Below, piece after piece: positions 1 to 9,369 of a stretch of DNA of 64,000 bases. Numbering within the stretch: the first letter of the stretch is position 1; each line of letters opens with the position of its first letter. Position numbers and translations under genes: made by a program. Origin of the DNA: Prorocentrum cordatum (lineage: Eukaryota > Sar > Dinophyceae > Prorocentrales > Prorocentraceae); the NCBI GenBank assembly GCA_963575745.1, contig CAUYUJ010014204.1, forward strand, positions 219,959 through 283,958. Direction: 5' to 3'. Under the pieces are notes generated by a model. The model searched no databases, was not told where the DNA came from, and saw only the letters and a program-made list of their open reading frames with translations.

Positions 1-46
1 CTTGGAGTCCGTGTGGAGCAGACTTTTTTTGGAGCTGATGCTGAGA

Positions 47-347
47 TGCGCGGGATTCCCCGGAATCCGGCGCATCTCGGCGCCTGTCAGCATCAGGGCC
101 AAAAAAAATCAGGATCTTGGTTGCATATCTTGATGGAGCAAACGGACCGCGCACCAAGGGGGGGCCGCGCAAGTCGGGCCCCTGGATCCAAGGTGCGAGA
201 TGCGCGGGCTTCCCCGGAAGCCCGCGCAAGTCCTGAGGGCAGCGGCGGCCCCGCGCAAGTCCCCCCCCCCGTGGACCCCCCCCCCACTTGTGCGGGCCCC
301 CGCTGGGTAGCACGACTTGCGCGGGCTTCCTCGGAAGCCCGCGCAAG
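47..347. repeat. Three copies of a GC-rich palindrome
   Basis: Palindromes lie at about 47-74, 201-229 and 317-347. The core is GCGCGGGCTTCC, one or two bases, then GGAAGCCCGCGC; the first copy has ATTCC in place of CTTCC. Each can fold into a hairpin with a stem of about 12 bp. The surrounding 1-540 has no convincing gene: the open frames there are GC-rich and run on both strands. Confidence 0.75.
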
Positions 348-515
348 TCCACCCTCTCCTGGGGGCCCTCGAGTTGTGCAGGATCTCTGGGGACTCTCCT
401 GATGTACATCCCCCCCTACCTAACTGTTGATAGCATTGCCCATGAAGAGAACTCCATGGCTATGATGGCCCAAACAGGTTCCTGTGCCACGCGGACACAT
501 CAATGTAGTTGTCAT

Positions 516-531
516 TAGCTTTGCATTCAAG
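516..531 (+). promoter_or_regulatory. Candidate trans-splice acceptor upstream of the ATG at 543
   Basis: A pyrimidine-leaning stretch (AGCTTTGCATTCAAG) ends in AG at 530-531, eleven bases before the start codon. Dinoflagellate mRNAs receive a spliced leader at such sites, so this is a plausible mRNA 5' end. It rests on position and composition only. Confidence 0.2.
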
Positions 532-542
532 CACGGTTTGCG

Positions 543-1385
543 ATGGCTGACGACAACATACCCACATCGTCCAAGTGGTCATCAGGATGGCTAGACGATG
601 GATGGCAAGGCGACGCTGCTTCTTGGTGGACTTGCGATCCTACTTATCCTGGAAACCAAAGTGCCTGGGGTCCTGGTGGAGTTTCAAGTGGTGATGCCTG
701 GTGGTGGAACAATGGGGCTCCTGCTGGTGGGTTTGATGACATGGCGCACTGTCAAATACCTGGTGATCATGATCATGATTCTGACTTGGGTCACCCGGCC
801 TGGGACTACGCAGCCTGGTATCGTGCAGAAGAAGAAGTCGCTGCTCAAGCTGACCAGGCTGCTCAGATGGCCGCTCAGAGTGCTCCGCTCATTGACGACG
901 AGTTCGAACGCATGGCGGCCGCAGACGTTGAGAGCAAGGTCAATTCACGGACGTTGGTGGACATAGAGGGGTTGACATTGCCAACGCCGCCTGGCTCGCG
1001 TGCGCAGCTCAACGTCATGGACGACGAGTTCGAACGCATGTCGACCGCAGACGTTGAGAGCAAGGTAAATTCACGGACCTTGGTGGACATAGACGGATTG
1101 ACATTGCCAACGCCACCGCCTGGCCTGCGTGCGCGGCACAAGAAGTTCATTCCAGAACCTAGTGACATGGCTGGGCAAGAACTCCGACGTTTGCGGGACA
1201 AGAAGAATGCGCGTGAGGCAGTTCGCAAAGCTAAAAGACGGGCCGAAAAACAAAAGCTCGAGGCACAGCAGCAGCATCAGCAATCGCAATATAGCAAGCA
1301 TCCTCATGTGTAGTTTTCGCAGGCGCAGCAGTGTCAGCATAATTCGCAACACGCTGCATGCACTGCATTGTATTATGATATACAG
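543..1385 (+). CDS. Exon 1 (one exon with an in-frame TAG, or two exons flanking a 60-bp intron)
   Basis: The ATG at 543 opens MADDNIPTSSKW, a segment very rich in W, G and D. Two copies of a 126-bp unit (894-1019 and 1020-1145) encode DDEFERM-type repeats of 42 residues. A basic stretch (RDKKNAREAVRKAKRRAEKQ) follows and looks helical. The frame reaches TAG at 1311-1313, but the same frame continues beyond it in Q-rich sequence to CAG|GTAAGC at 1385/1386, a good donor. A 60-bp GC-AG intron at 1263-1322 would remove the TAG in phase. Confidence 0.65.
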
Positions 1386-4300
1386 GTAAGCGGGTTGCGT
1401 TCTCGCTAGCCTACATGCATTGTGAGTGAGTGTCCGAGTGCGCCTTGGAAAAAGCAAGCAGGGGGGGTGAGTCGAGCGACTTCGCAAGGAGGTGCTAAAG
1501 GGTAGCCACATGGTGGCAGCCCTGCTACAACTCGCAGACTGTACATCTTACCCCTCCTGCCGCTAGTTGTGCGAACTCATGGTAGCCAGCTTGCTGGCAA
1601 CCATGCCCCTACTGCTACTCATGGTAGCCAGCTTGCTGGCAGCCATGGTGCATCGATTGCTCCCCCTCCCCCCCTCCTCCTCCAGATATGGACGACGATG
1701 CAAATGACGAGTGCGACACGACGATGATACTGGTAGTGGTGGCGAGTTTGGTACAGATCAGTGCGTAGTAGTGGGGCCGAAATGTGTTATGGTCTCGTGG
1801 TTGTGTTGAGCGTTTTTGGGTATGTCTAGGGGGCTGCCGCTGTGTCACAACACGAGATTTGTGATGGGGGTGCGCTCTAAACAGCTGTGAGTGCATGGTG
1901 AATCTGCTCTGTCTGTGGGGGCAGTCTCCCATAAGAAGTACATAGCTGTTCTGGCTCTGCCTGAGGGGATGCATTTTTTTCCTGCGCCTGAGCTTCCTGG
2001 CATCAGGATGTCTTGGAACATGGGGAAGGCCCCCCTGTGGATGCAGCAGGGGGATGCTCCACTCCACCAGCAGGAGGGGCCGCCTCTGCAACGCCAATCC
2101 CCCCCCTGGCGACGCATGCGCTGCCCAGCCCGACCAGCCCCATGGCCTGCACAAGCGTGGATCATCAAATTGGTTTGGGTGATGTGCAAGAGGACCAGTC
2201 TACGGAGACCCGCGAGGCCAACATCATTGGGGAGACCATTCGAGCGATGCACACGCTCAGCATCCAGCATGGCAGCCTCAAGACCTACCTCAACAAGGAG
2301 TTGGACAGCTTCACTGCGAAGAAGGAGTTCCTTGAGTACCTCAAGCGAGTGTTCCCCGAGAAAGACGACGTTCACTACGAGCATGGCGTGTTGGACCCGA
2401 TCCTGGAGATGGATAGGGCAGGGTCTTTGCCTCAATGTGTGCATGTCTCAGCGCTGAGCTTCCTGCCTGCATGCAGCCTCAAGCCTCCGCCAGGCTGCGA
2501 CGTCACAGATCAATTGGTCGGTGAGATATTCCAGGACGGCTTCGTAACGGCTTCGGACCCTTTGTTGGTTACTCAACCAGCTGAGCTTGCAAGTCTTAGC
2601 GAGGATGACGATGCGCGTGGCTTCTATCTTGGCTATGCCAAGGGTCAAGCCCGCGCTGTGGCCATCTTATCCATCCTGCTCTACTTCATGAAGAATGAGT
2701 ACGACCTCAAAGTGGTGCATCTGAAGCTTTATGAGAGCATCCTCGCCATCTATGTGCATTCCATGAAAGTGAACTCCAAAGAAGAAGAGGCCCTTCTGAA
2801 CATGAAGCTCTCGTGCAGAGGTTCGATCCGGCGTGCTAACAACATCGTGGAAGTGGTCTTCATGCTGCAGAACCTCTCGAACCGTTATGGCATGAGCGAC
2901 TCAGCTGGCTTCGTGCGCCGGTGGTGTGGACAAACAAACAAAACCTAAAAACGAAGTGTTCGGTGTGGAGTGTCAGTAGATATGTAAGCAATTGTGAGTA
3001 GTTCTCATTGTGCCGAATTTCTTAATGTGAAAAGCTGTTCAGGGGATGGGGTCATGCCGTGCGCCAGCGTGTGCGCGCTGGCCCTGCACTGCCCCTCGTG
3101 ATGGTCAGGCCTGTGTCCAAAACTTGTGATGCATTCTGGACCCCTCTTCTGCCAGGTGGAACAACATGTCTTCCAAGCAGTTCCAGATCACTGGGAAGAG
3201 GGCTGTGGCCTTGAAGCAGCTACTGGAGGTGGCACCCAAGAAAGCCCTCGATTCCATCTTGGCTCACGTGGGGAACCTGGGCTGGCAGCAGTGCGCGTGG
3301 TCCGAGGAGGTGCTGTCCAACAAGAAGATCTACCCAAAGTTCAACTTCCCTTGCAAATCTAAGAAGTGGATCCCACGAGTGAGGACCACTGACGAGAGCC
3401 TCTGCTTGATGATCGAGCGGGTCCAGAACCTACATGAAGCTCAGAACCAGATGCTGCGCATGAAGATGACCCCGCATGTGGCAGAGATGATGGCTGAGAG
3501 CGCAGCTGCTGTGCTTGCCATTGCGCAGGAGATCAGCTTGACCGCGCCGATTGACGATGCGAAGCTTCAATCATCATGGGTGCGAGCATGGGCTGAGGGC
3601 TCGGACCACGTGCACACGGAGATCCAGATGGGGCTGATGGAGAAGAGCGACAGCTTCGACCCGGCAGTACACCTATCAACGATGAAGCGCCTACTGGACG
3701 AGCACATTTTCCAGGCCCCCCTGGCGCCTGCAGAAGAGGTCAAGCGGTCCCTCGACGTGGACGAATTCAACCTGGACATGAAAAAACTAGAGTACGATAC
3801 TACGGTGTTCGAAAACTGGGAGAAGAAGTGCGATAATGTTGTCGCTGCCCGCTACCATGCAGAGCAGGAACCATCATGAGGAAAAAAAACGAACATATCT
3901 AAAAACACAGCGTTGGCTGCTCGAAACCCCTGCGATATGACATACTCCCTAATCCTCCTCCTCATCATCTCCACTCCTCCTCCCTCCTCCTCCCCCGTTT
4001 CCCCCATCTGCCCTCCCTTCTACTCCTCCTTCTCCTCTGCCCTCTGCCTGTTGGAATGTGCAGTGGACCCTCTGCCCTCCTCCTCTGCCCTCTGGTGCTC
4101 TCGTCTGCCCTCTCTCGCCCCCCTTCTGCCCTCTCTTGCTGACCCCTTACATGACGAATTCGAAGGAGAGGAGGGGGAGGAGCGGTATCGTCGTCATCGT
4201 CGTCCCAAGCTGTCACCCTTACCATGGCAGCCCCACTCAAACCTGAAGGGCACCTTACGCCTTTATAACCCAGCCCCAAGCCCTGAAACCCAACAAATTA

Positions 4301-7147
4301 CAACGAGGGGTGGGCCTGTGACCGCGCCAAGCAGCCCGCCTGCAGGGAGCATCCGCATTGCACATTTTTCCCCTGCCTCCACCTTCGAAAAGGCCCGTGG
4401 GGGGCCCAGAGATACCAGGACGCCTAGGGGTGCCATCTTCTAGTGCTAAGGAGTCCAGGGCGCCTCGGGGGCCCCAGGGGCCCAAGAAATCGAGTTGCAG
4501 CAACATGTTAAGAACCATACCCTACACATTGACCTGCTATGTTTTCTGGAGTCGATGCTGGTGGAAATTGGAGCCCATTGGCAGGCCTTCAGAGATCCTT
4601 GGCAGTGGTGCTGTTTAGATAGAGGCTGATGCTTCTTGAGCCTCGGACAGGAGCACAAGATGAAGATCAAGGGCCAATGTAGGAAAGCAGCCGAGAAGTT
4701 CCTGAGTTCGTGCGTGAAGATTTCAGTCCTGACGGGCAAGGTGGAGGAGTGCATTGCAGACATCATTGCCTTCAAGCGCGACACGATCCAGAAGAAGACT
4801 GGAATCTCCATGGACGGGCTGCCCACGCTTGTCATGCTGAACTGGACCACCCCATGCTCGTCTCACAATGAGGATTTCGACAAGCAGGCGAAGGTTCTCA
4901 ACTGGATCCTGCACGAGAATATCAAGAACGTCGCTTGTGTGCTTCTCCCGGTGTACTCGTACAACCGCGGGAAGCTGTACATGGAGGAAGTGAAAGCAGT
5001 GAAGGCCATTGGCGATGCTGGGCACAACCCGGACAGCAGCTTCAGCCTGCTCTTCAAAGACCAAGTCGATCCGAGGGACAGGCGGCCGATGAGCTACCCT
5101 GGGAGGCTGGTGTTTCCAGCGGGGTGTTCAGAACTAAAGGACCACCCGTTCTTCACCTGCCAGCTGAGGGTCATCGGGCGCACCAAGGAAGCGAACCAGA
5201 TTCCTGGCAAAAAGATGAAGATTATCGAGGAGCTCTGGAAACGCAAGGGGTGACATATGTAAATAATGCATGCATGTCTAATCCTGTGTCGTGCGTTTTA
5301 TATGTGCAGTGCATATTTTTTGTTGGCATTGGGGTATCATATAATGAGCATCTGAGCTGGTATATGTTATGAAGGGAGCATGAGTTAGAATAGTCAATAT
5401 TTCATGGTAGGGCCCTACTGTTGTGCAGTATGTCGCTTGGGGGCAAACCTGACAGTCCAGGGAAGGGTCCTCTATGCATAGATATGGCCAGTCATTGTCC
5501 TATGAATGTGTCGGTCAACTGTTGTGACCTCCTCCTCATCCTCCCCCTCCTCCTCCAAGTCCTCATCCTCCTGCTGCTCCTCCTCCTTCTCTCCCCCCAT
5601 CCTTATCATCGCATTTACCCCCCCCCCCTCTCCTCTCCCCCCCCCCCCCTCCTGCGTATTCCCTCCCCTATCCCCCTCTTTCACATCGCTGCGCCGCTGC
5701 CATCGGCGTCCAGGAGCGAAGGAAGAGCTCCTGGAACACTGACCTCTCCTCGGAGACCCCATACCTCAGAAAAGTTATGGGCGAATTCAAAGAATACTGC
5801 TCCTCCTCTTACCATCCCCCTACCCCCTGTGCCATTAAGATCCTGCAGGACCTCAGCGCGGATGCTTTGCCTCCTAGTACTGACCACCGAGCCTCCTATC
5901 TTCATGGCCCCCCAAAGTTCTCCCAGTTCGGGCCCGAGGCGAGCAAGTGCCTCCTTGAGAGCCTCACAACTGGGGCAAACCTAGGATCGCACAAGGCGTG
6001 TTTCATTCTGGACCTCAATATCAAGTGCGGCGAATTCCTGGAGTCCTTCATCTCCCAGCGCAACGTCCTTTCCACCAGTTTCTTTTACATGGGGATTGCG
6101 GAGACGATGCTGGAATACACGTGGGTAATCCATTCGATGCAGGAGCTCGCAGAAGAAAAAATCAAGGACGGTTCCCTCGAGGTCCCAGGGCTCAAGATGG
6201 ACTCCAAACTCAACGACGACCTCCTGGAACCTTATCCGGCTCTTCCAAAGATGAATATGCTGGTGGTTAGCGGACCAGACAAGAACAAATTGTTCATCCC
6301 GGTCGAGGTGGTGAAGAAGTGGCAGAACCATCCGCAGTTCGGGGGTCAGTTCAGCGAGTGGCTGGACAAGTTCACCAAGAAGCATGGGGTCATCGAGGAC
6401 ACGACCAAGGCACCTGGTGCTGGTGCTGGTGGTGCTGGAGTCCCCAATCCCCTCAAGCGTGCAGCTGACGGTAACGATGGGATCCCCTCCCCAGCGAAGA
6501 AGCAGAAGGTTGCTGATGTCTGCGTGGTGGACGCCTCCAGCATCCCCCATGCGCTCCTCTGGGAGGTAAAGGTCAACACAAGCGTCCAAGTCCAGCTTCA
6601 GATCCGCGCTAACCACAACATCTACCTCATCAACAAGGAGTCCAAGGATATCAGCATTGCAATTCACACGATGCTGGCGCAGTTCGGGAAGGGAAGCTTT
6701 AAGATTCTCACACAAGAGGAGCTAGACAAGAAGAAACACCACCAGTGGGAGATCAAGGACGAGAAGGAGCTGGTGGTGATGAACAATGTGGTGCAAACTG
6801 TGGGAGCAGCTATGCAGGCTGTTGCCAATGGGGTGCCGAAGCTCGCCTACCACAAGATCACGATCAACGACGCAGACCCGAAGTGCTTCACTGCTGAGCT
6901 CACTCACAAGATTGCTTTCGTGGCTGCTGAAACTAGCTCAGAACAGGCTGCAGTCACCCCGGCCAACATCGCATCCAAGGAGCTCCCAAGTGTGTGGATG
7001 AACGAGGGCACCATAGTCATGTGGATGGTGCGCTGGAACTCGACCAAAGGATTGATGCCGATCAAGCCTGCAGTCTACCTCAAGGGAAATGTGACGCTGG
7101 GGGCGGGCAAGGCGTGCCACTGCTCAGCGGTGGCCACTGCTGCGTGA
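543..7147 (+). CDS. Multi-exon gene for an uncharacterised dinoflagellate protein of about 1,430 residues
   Basis: Proposed exons are 543-1262, 1323-1385, 2007-2920, 3156-3861, 4651-5229 and 5849-7147, all joined in phase (4,281 bp including stop). Reading exon 1 straight through to 1385 instead leaves an in-frame TAG at 1311-1313. The protein starts with a W/G/D-rich segment, then a 42-residue tandem duplication, a basic K/R-rich helix and a proline/alanine linker. After that come about 1,000 residues of mixed helical, ordinary-looking sequence. A bipartite nuclear-localisation-type signal (KRAADG, then PAKKQKV) is encoded at about 6454-6512. No enzyme motif is visible. The introns are GT-AG, GA-AG and possibly GC-AG. 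I recall related uncharacterised families in other dinoflagellates but cannot name a function. The steady codon phase across all junctions supports one gene; exact donor positions at 3861 and 5229 are ambiguous by a few bases. Confidence 0.72.
894..1145 (+). repeat. 126-bp in-frame tandem duplication inside exon 1
   Basis: GACGACGAGTTCGAACGCATG-type sequence begins at 894 and again at 1020. The two units match over most of their length and differ by scattered substitutions. One unit is 42 codons, so the duplication keeps the frame. Confidence 0.85.
1386..2006 (+). other. Intron 1 (GT-AG), containing a duplicated palindrome
   Basis: The donor is CAG|GTAAGC and the acceptor is GCATCAG|GATG after a run of T and pyrimidines. 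Both flanking exons are in phase 0 at the junction. Inside are two copies (about 1578-1605 and 1620-1647) of an imperfect palindrome, CATGGTAGCCAGCTTGCTGG plus CARCCATG. The remainder shows no coding signal I trust. Confidence 0.65.
2007..2920 (+). CDS. Exon 2 of the uncharacterised gene
   Basis: It opens in phase 0 with DVLEHGEGPP, runs through a P/A/T-rich linker of about 45 residues, then enters ordinary globular-looking sequence (for example ETIRAMHTLSIQHGSLKTYL, FYLGYAKGQARAVAILSILL and VEVVFMLQNLSNRYGMSDS). It ends inside an Arg codon at GCGCCG|GTGGTG. No recognised domain. The segment would start at the non-ATG codon 2013 if read alone, which supports it being an internal exon. Confidence 0.7.
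3156..3861 (+). CDS. Exon 3 of the uncharacterised gene
   Basis: The acceptor CCCCTCTTCTGCCAG|GTGG has a strong pyrimidine tract. The first base completes the Arg codon left by exon 2, giving FVRRWNNMSSKQFQITGKRA across the junction. The exon encodes about 235 mostly helical residues including DESLCLMIERVQNLHEAQNQ. The likely donor is CATGCA|GAGCAG, a GA donor; GAGCAG|GAACC six bases downstream is the alternative. An ATG at 3166 could be mistaken for a start. Confidence 0.7.
3862..4650 (+). other. Intron 3 (GA-AG), with CT-rich interior
   Basis: It begins GAGCAG and ends GGACAG, followed by GAGCAC. 3950-4140 is a strongly pyrimidine-rich (CTCCTC, TGCCCTC) stretch that creates long compositional open frames. 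Nothing else here looks coding. Confidence 0.55.
4651..5229 (+). CDS. Exon 4 of the uncharacterised gene
   Basis: It starts in phase 0 with EHKMKIKGQCRKAAEKF and carries about 193 residues, including LPTLVMLNWTTPCSSHNEDF and VKNVACVLLPVYSYNRGKL-like beta/alpha sequence. The proposed donor is ATCGAG|GAGCTC (GA type). Reading on would reach a stop at 5251-5253. No known domain is recognised. Confidence 0.7.
5230..5848 (+). other. Intron 4 (GA-AG), with CT/TCC-rich interior
   Basis: It begins GAGCTC and ends ATCCTGCAG, followed by GACCTC. 5525-5665 is a CTCC-rich pyrimidine tract with C runs. The rest (5260-5520) is unremarkable AT-richer sequence without a gene. Confidence 0.55.
5849..7147 (+). 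CDS. Terminal exon 5 of the uncharacterised gene, with a bipartite NLS-type motif
   Basis: It starts DLSADALPPSTDH in phase 0 and ends VATAA then TGA at 7145-7147. Features in order: a hydrophobic/helical half (CFILDLNIKCGEFLESFISQ), a G/A linker, a classical bipartite basic motif (KR, about 11 residues, KKQK), then about 200 residues of mixed strand/helix. The basic motif suggests nuclear import. An ATG at 5777 lies upstream in the same frame, inside the proposed intron. Confidence 0.7.
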   Translation, partial: DLSADALPPSTDHRASYLHGPPKFSQFGPEASKCLLESLTTGANLGSHKACFILDLNIKCGEFLESFISQRNVLSTSFFYMGIAETMLEYTWVIHSMQELAEEKIKDGSLEVPGLKMDSKLNDDLLEPYPALPKMNMLVVSGPDKNKLFIPVEVVKKWQNHPQFGGQFSEWLDKFTKKHGVIEDTTKAPGAGAGGAGVPNPLKRAADGNDGIPSPAKKQKVADVCVVDASSIPHALLWEVKVNTSVQVQLQIRANHNIYLINKESKDISIAIHTMLAQFGKGSFKILTQEELDKKKHHQWEIKDEKELVVMNNVVQTVGAAMQAVANGVPKLAYHKITINDADPKCFTAELTHKIAFVAAETSSEQAAVTPANIASKELPSVWMNEGTIVMWMVRWNSTKGLMPIKPAVYLKGNVTLGAGKACHCSAVATAA

Positions 7148-8188
7148 GGCTGGCCAGGACAGTATGTGGAAGCCAGTGCGCTGGCATCCATCAGATTTTG
7201 ATTACATGCTGGCAGATGTTAGAAGTGACATGTGGTTGCCCCACCCACTTCTTCTTCTCCAATCACATGCCCCCCCCCAACCCGCCCCTGGAGCAACCAC
7301 TTAGCAGACAGCTTGCCTGCGCAAGACGATGTTGGCATGTATTTTTTCGATGCCTGCAGAGGCCAGTGCAAGACGAGTTTGGCATGTATCTGGGGTGCCT
7401 GCAGGACTCTGAGTGGAAGTAACGCACTGTCGAGGCTGCAGGACTTGGGAGCTCACGTGATGTTCAGAGTCTAGTCATGGAAGTTGTCTGAAAGTGTTAT
7501 CCCCACCTACACTGTGTTGCAATGTATCGCTATCTGCGTTGCATTTGTGTTGCAGTAGATGTTATGTGACGGGGTGTTGCAACTAGAATGCCCTTGCCAA
7601 TCTATCGTGTTGGTAGAGATGCCCGTGCATGCCAGGGTGTAAGAGTGTTCCCGGATCCCCTGCTGAAAAGCAACACAGACACATATAAGCCTTACTGTTC
7701 CTTGCCAATGACTCCTCCTTGCTGCCGCTCGCTGCTGGGAGAAGGTGGACGGCGACGACGAGGAGGCAGGATCAAGGAGAACAAGAGAAAGCGCTGACAT
7801 GCAAGCAAGCTGGCGGCCAGCAAGCTGGCGGCCAGCAAGCTGGCGGCAAATCAGGAGGATATGAGGAGCAGGAAAATATGGGATGAGGAGTACAATAACG
7901 AGGGAACAAGAGAGGAAGTAACATCATCATTATCATCACCGTTATCATCATACTAAAACCTCTGCTAGCTGTTCCACATGTCCTCCTCCTCTTCTTCCTT
8001 CTCCCCCTCCTCCCCCTCCTCCTCCTCCCCCCCCTCCTCCTCCTTTTCCTCCTCCCTTCTTCCTCCTCCTCATCATCATCATCAGCATCATCATTATCAT
8101 CATCATCCATCTCTCTCGGTTGAAGGCCAGCTCGCTGGCCGCCAGCTTGTCGGCTACCATTTCTTTCTCATCCTCCCCTTTCTTTTCT
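7148..8188. other. Intergenic region with a GCCAGC/GCTGGC repeat and a TCC/CAT tract
   Basis: No gene is supported. About 7802-7850 holds three tandem copies of a 15-bp unit (AGCTGGCGGCCAGCA), and 8128-8155 holds a related inverted form. 7920-7950 is a CAT-rich patch; 7980-8105 is TCC followed by CAT trinucleotides. These create open frames on both strands by composition. Confidence 0.6.
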
Positions 8189-8209
8189 CGTAGCCGTTTT
8201 GGCCCAATC
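8189..8209 (+). other. Probable spliced-leader relict
   Basis: The genomic GTAGCCGTTTTGGCCCAAT matches the dinoflagellate spliced-leader core GTAGCCATTTTGGCTCAAG at 16 of 19 positions. It lies about 10-30 bases before the first RCC1-like unit, in the same orientation. Spliced leaders are added to mRNA by trans-splicing, so a genomic copy before a gene implies that the gene came from a reverse-transcribed mRNA. Confidence 0.6.
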
Positions 8210-8212
8210 TGT

Positions 8213-9369
8213 CAATGTCTTGTGGATGTGGGTTCGCAGTGCTCCTCAGGAGCGATGGCACAGCCGTGGGCTGCGGCTGCCCTGACAATGGTGTGCTGGA
8301 CATCCCAGCGCTGCCGGACGGCCTCACCTACGCGGAGGTTGCCGCTGGGTGGATCTGTCCTCGCAGCGCTCGTCAGATCTGACGGCACTGTGGCGGCGCG
8401 CGGCGGAAATAATCGCAGCCAGTGCACCATCCCAGCGCTGGACCTATGTGTGACCTACACGCGCATAGCCGCTGGAGGCTGCAACGCTGTGCTGCTCAGG
8501 AGCGATGGCGCTGCTGTTTCCTGTGAGTCCGCACGCTGAGGGAGTACAGGTTCAGGCCTGAGGTGGAAGTAGCGTGGGTCCCAGAGTTGGGCCCAGGCCT
8601 CTGCTATGTCGCAGCGTCTGTCTGCGGGCAACGATCACATCGTGCTGCCGAGGAGCGATGGGGCCGCAGTACCCCATGGCCTAAAGCCGCCTAGGGCGCG
8701 CGAATTGGCCAGCCCGGCCTGCGAAATCCCAGCGTTGGTTGGAGTCCTGACCTACACTCAGGTCTCCGCTGGGACTTACCACGCGGTCCTGCTCAAGAAC
8801 AATGGTACTGCTGTGGCCTGTGGCGACAACGAGTTCGAACAATGCGACATCCCGATGTTGGATGGAAGCCTGACCTACACGCAAATTGTGGCTGGAGGGC
8901 ACCACGCAGCAGTCATGCTCATGAACGGTGGTACCGCTGTGGCTTGTAGCTCGAACGACAGCAGACAATGCGACATCCAGGCTTTGGACGGAGCCCTGGC
9001 CTACACATCAGCGCTGGCTGGACTGGACCAGACAGTCCTGTCAAAGAGCAATGGTGGCGCTCATGTTTTTGGATACAATGCAGAGGGTCAGTGTGACATT
9101 CCACTGTTGGGCGGTGGCCTGACATCCACGGCGTCGCTGACAAAGCTGCCAAGCGACGCTCGTCAGCGGTTCAATGCGTTTGTTTTCTGACCTTCAGTGG
9201 GGACGAGCGTTGCAGAATCGCAGACATCTACATGATGCTGCTGGTAGAACACTGTGCAAGCAGGTTGGGCCCTGCACCTTCGCGGATAGACGCCATCCTC
9301 CTGCCGAGTGGCAAGCGGTTAAGCGACGTCTCAAGTGAAGAGACGGTTGGGAGCACAATATTATTCTAG
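8213..9369 (+). pseudogene. RCC1-repeat (HERC-like) processed pseudogene
   Basis: About seven degenerate RCC1-type units of roughly 48 residues recur with the pattern YTQVSAGTYHAVLLKNNGTA, then CGDN, then QCDIP. The first unit (8218-8345) is in frame 1. Units 2-3 (to the TGA at 8537-8539) are in frame 2. A 60-bp gap with stops follows. Units 4-7 (8606-9190) are again in frame 2. From 9187 to the TAG at 9367-9369 the reading returns to frame 1 and encodes a ubiquitin-like-looking tail (RIDAILLPSGKRLSDVSSEE). RCC1-like repeats form beta propellers that bind chromatin or GTPases. Frame changes, stops and no credible start argue for a dead copy. CCT|GTGAGT at 8522 resembles a donor, so a short intron is a weaker alternative. 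Confidence 0.7.

Noticed and set aside
3126-3362. Plus-strand frame overlapping exon 3
   Set aside because: A shadow frame; the exon 3 frame joins in phase with exon 2 and looks coding.
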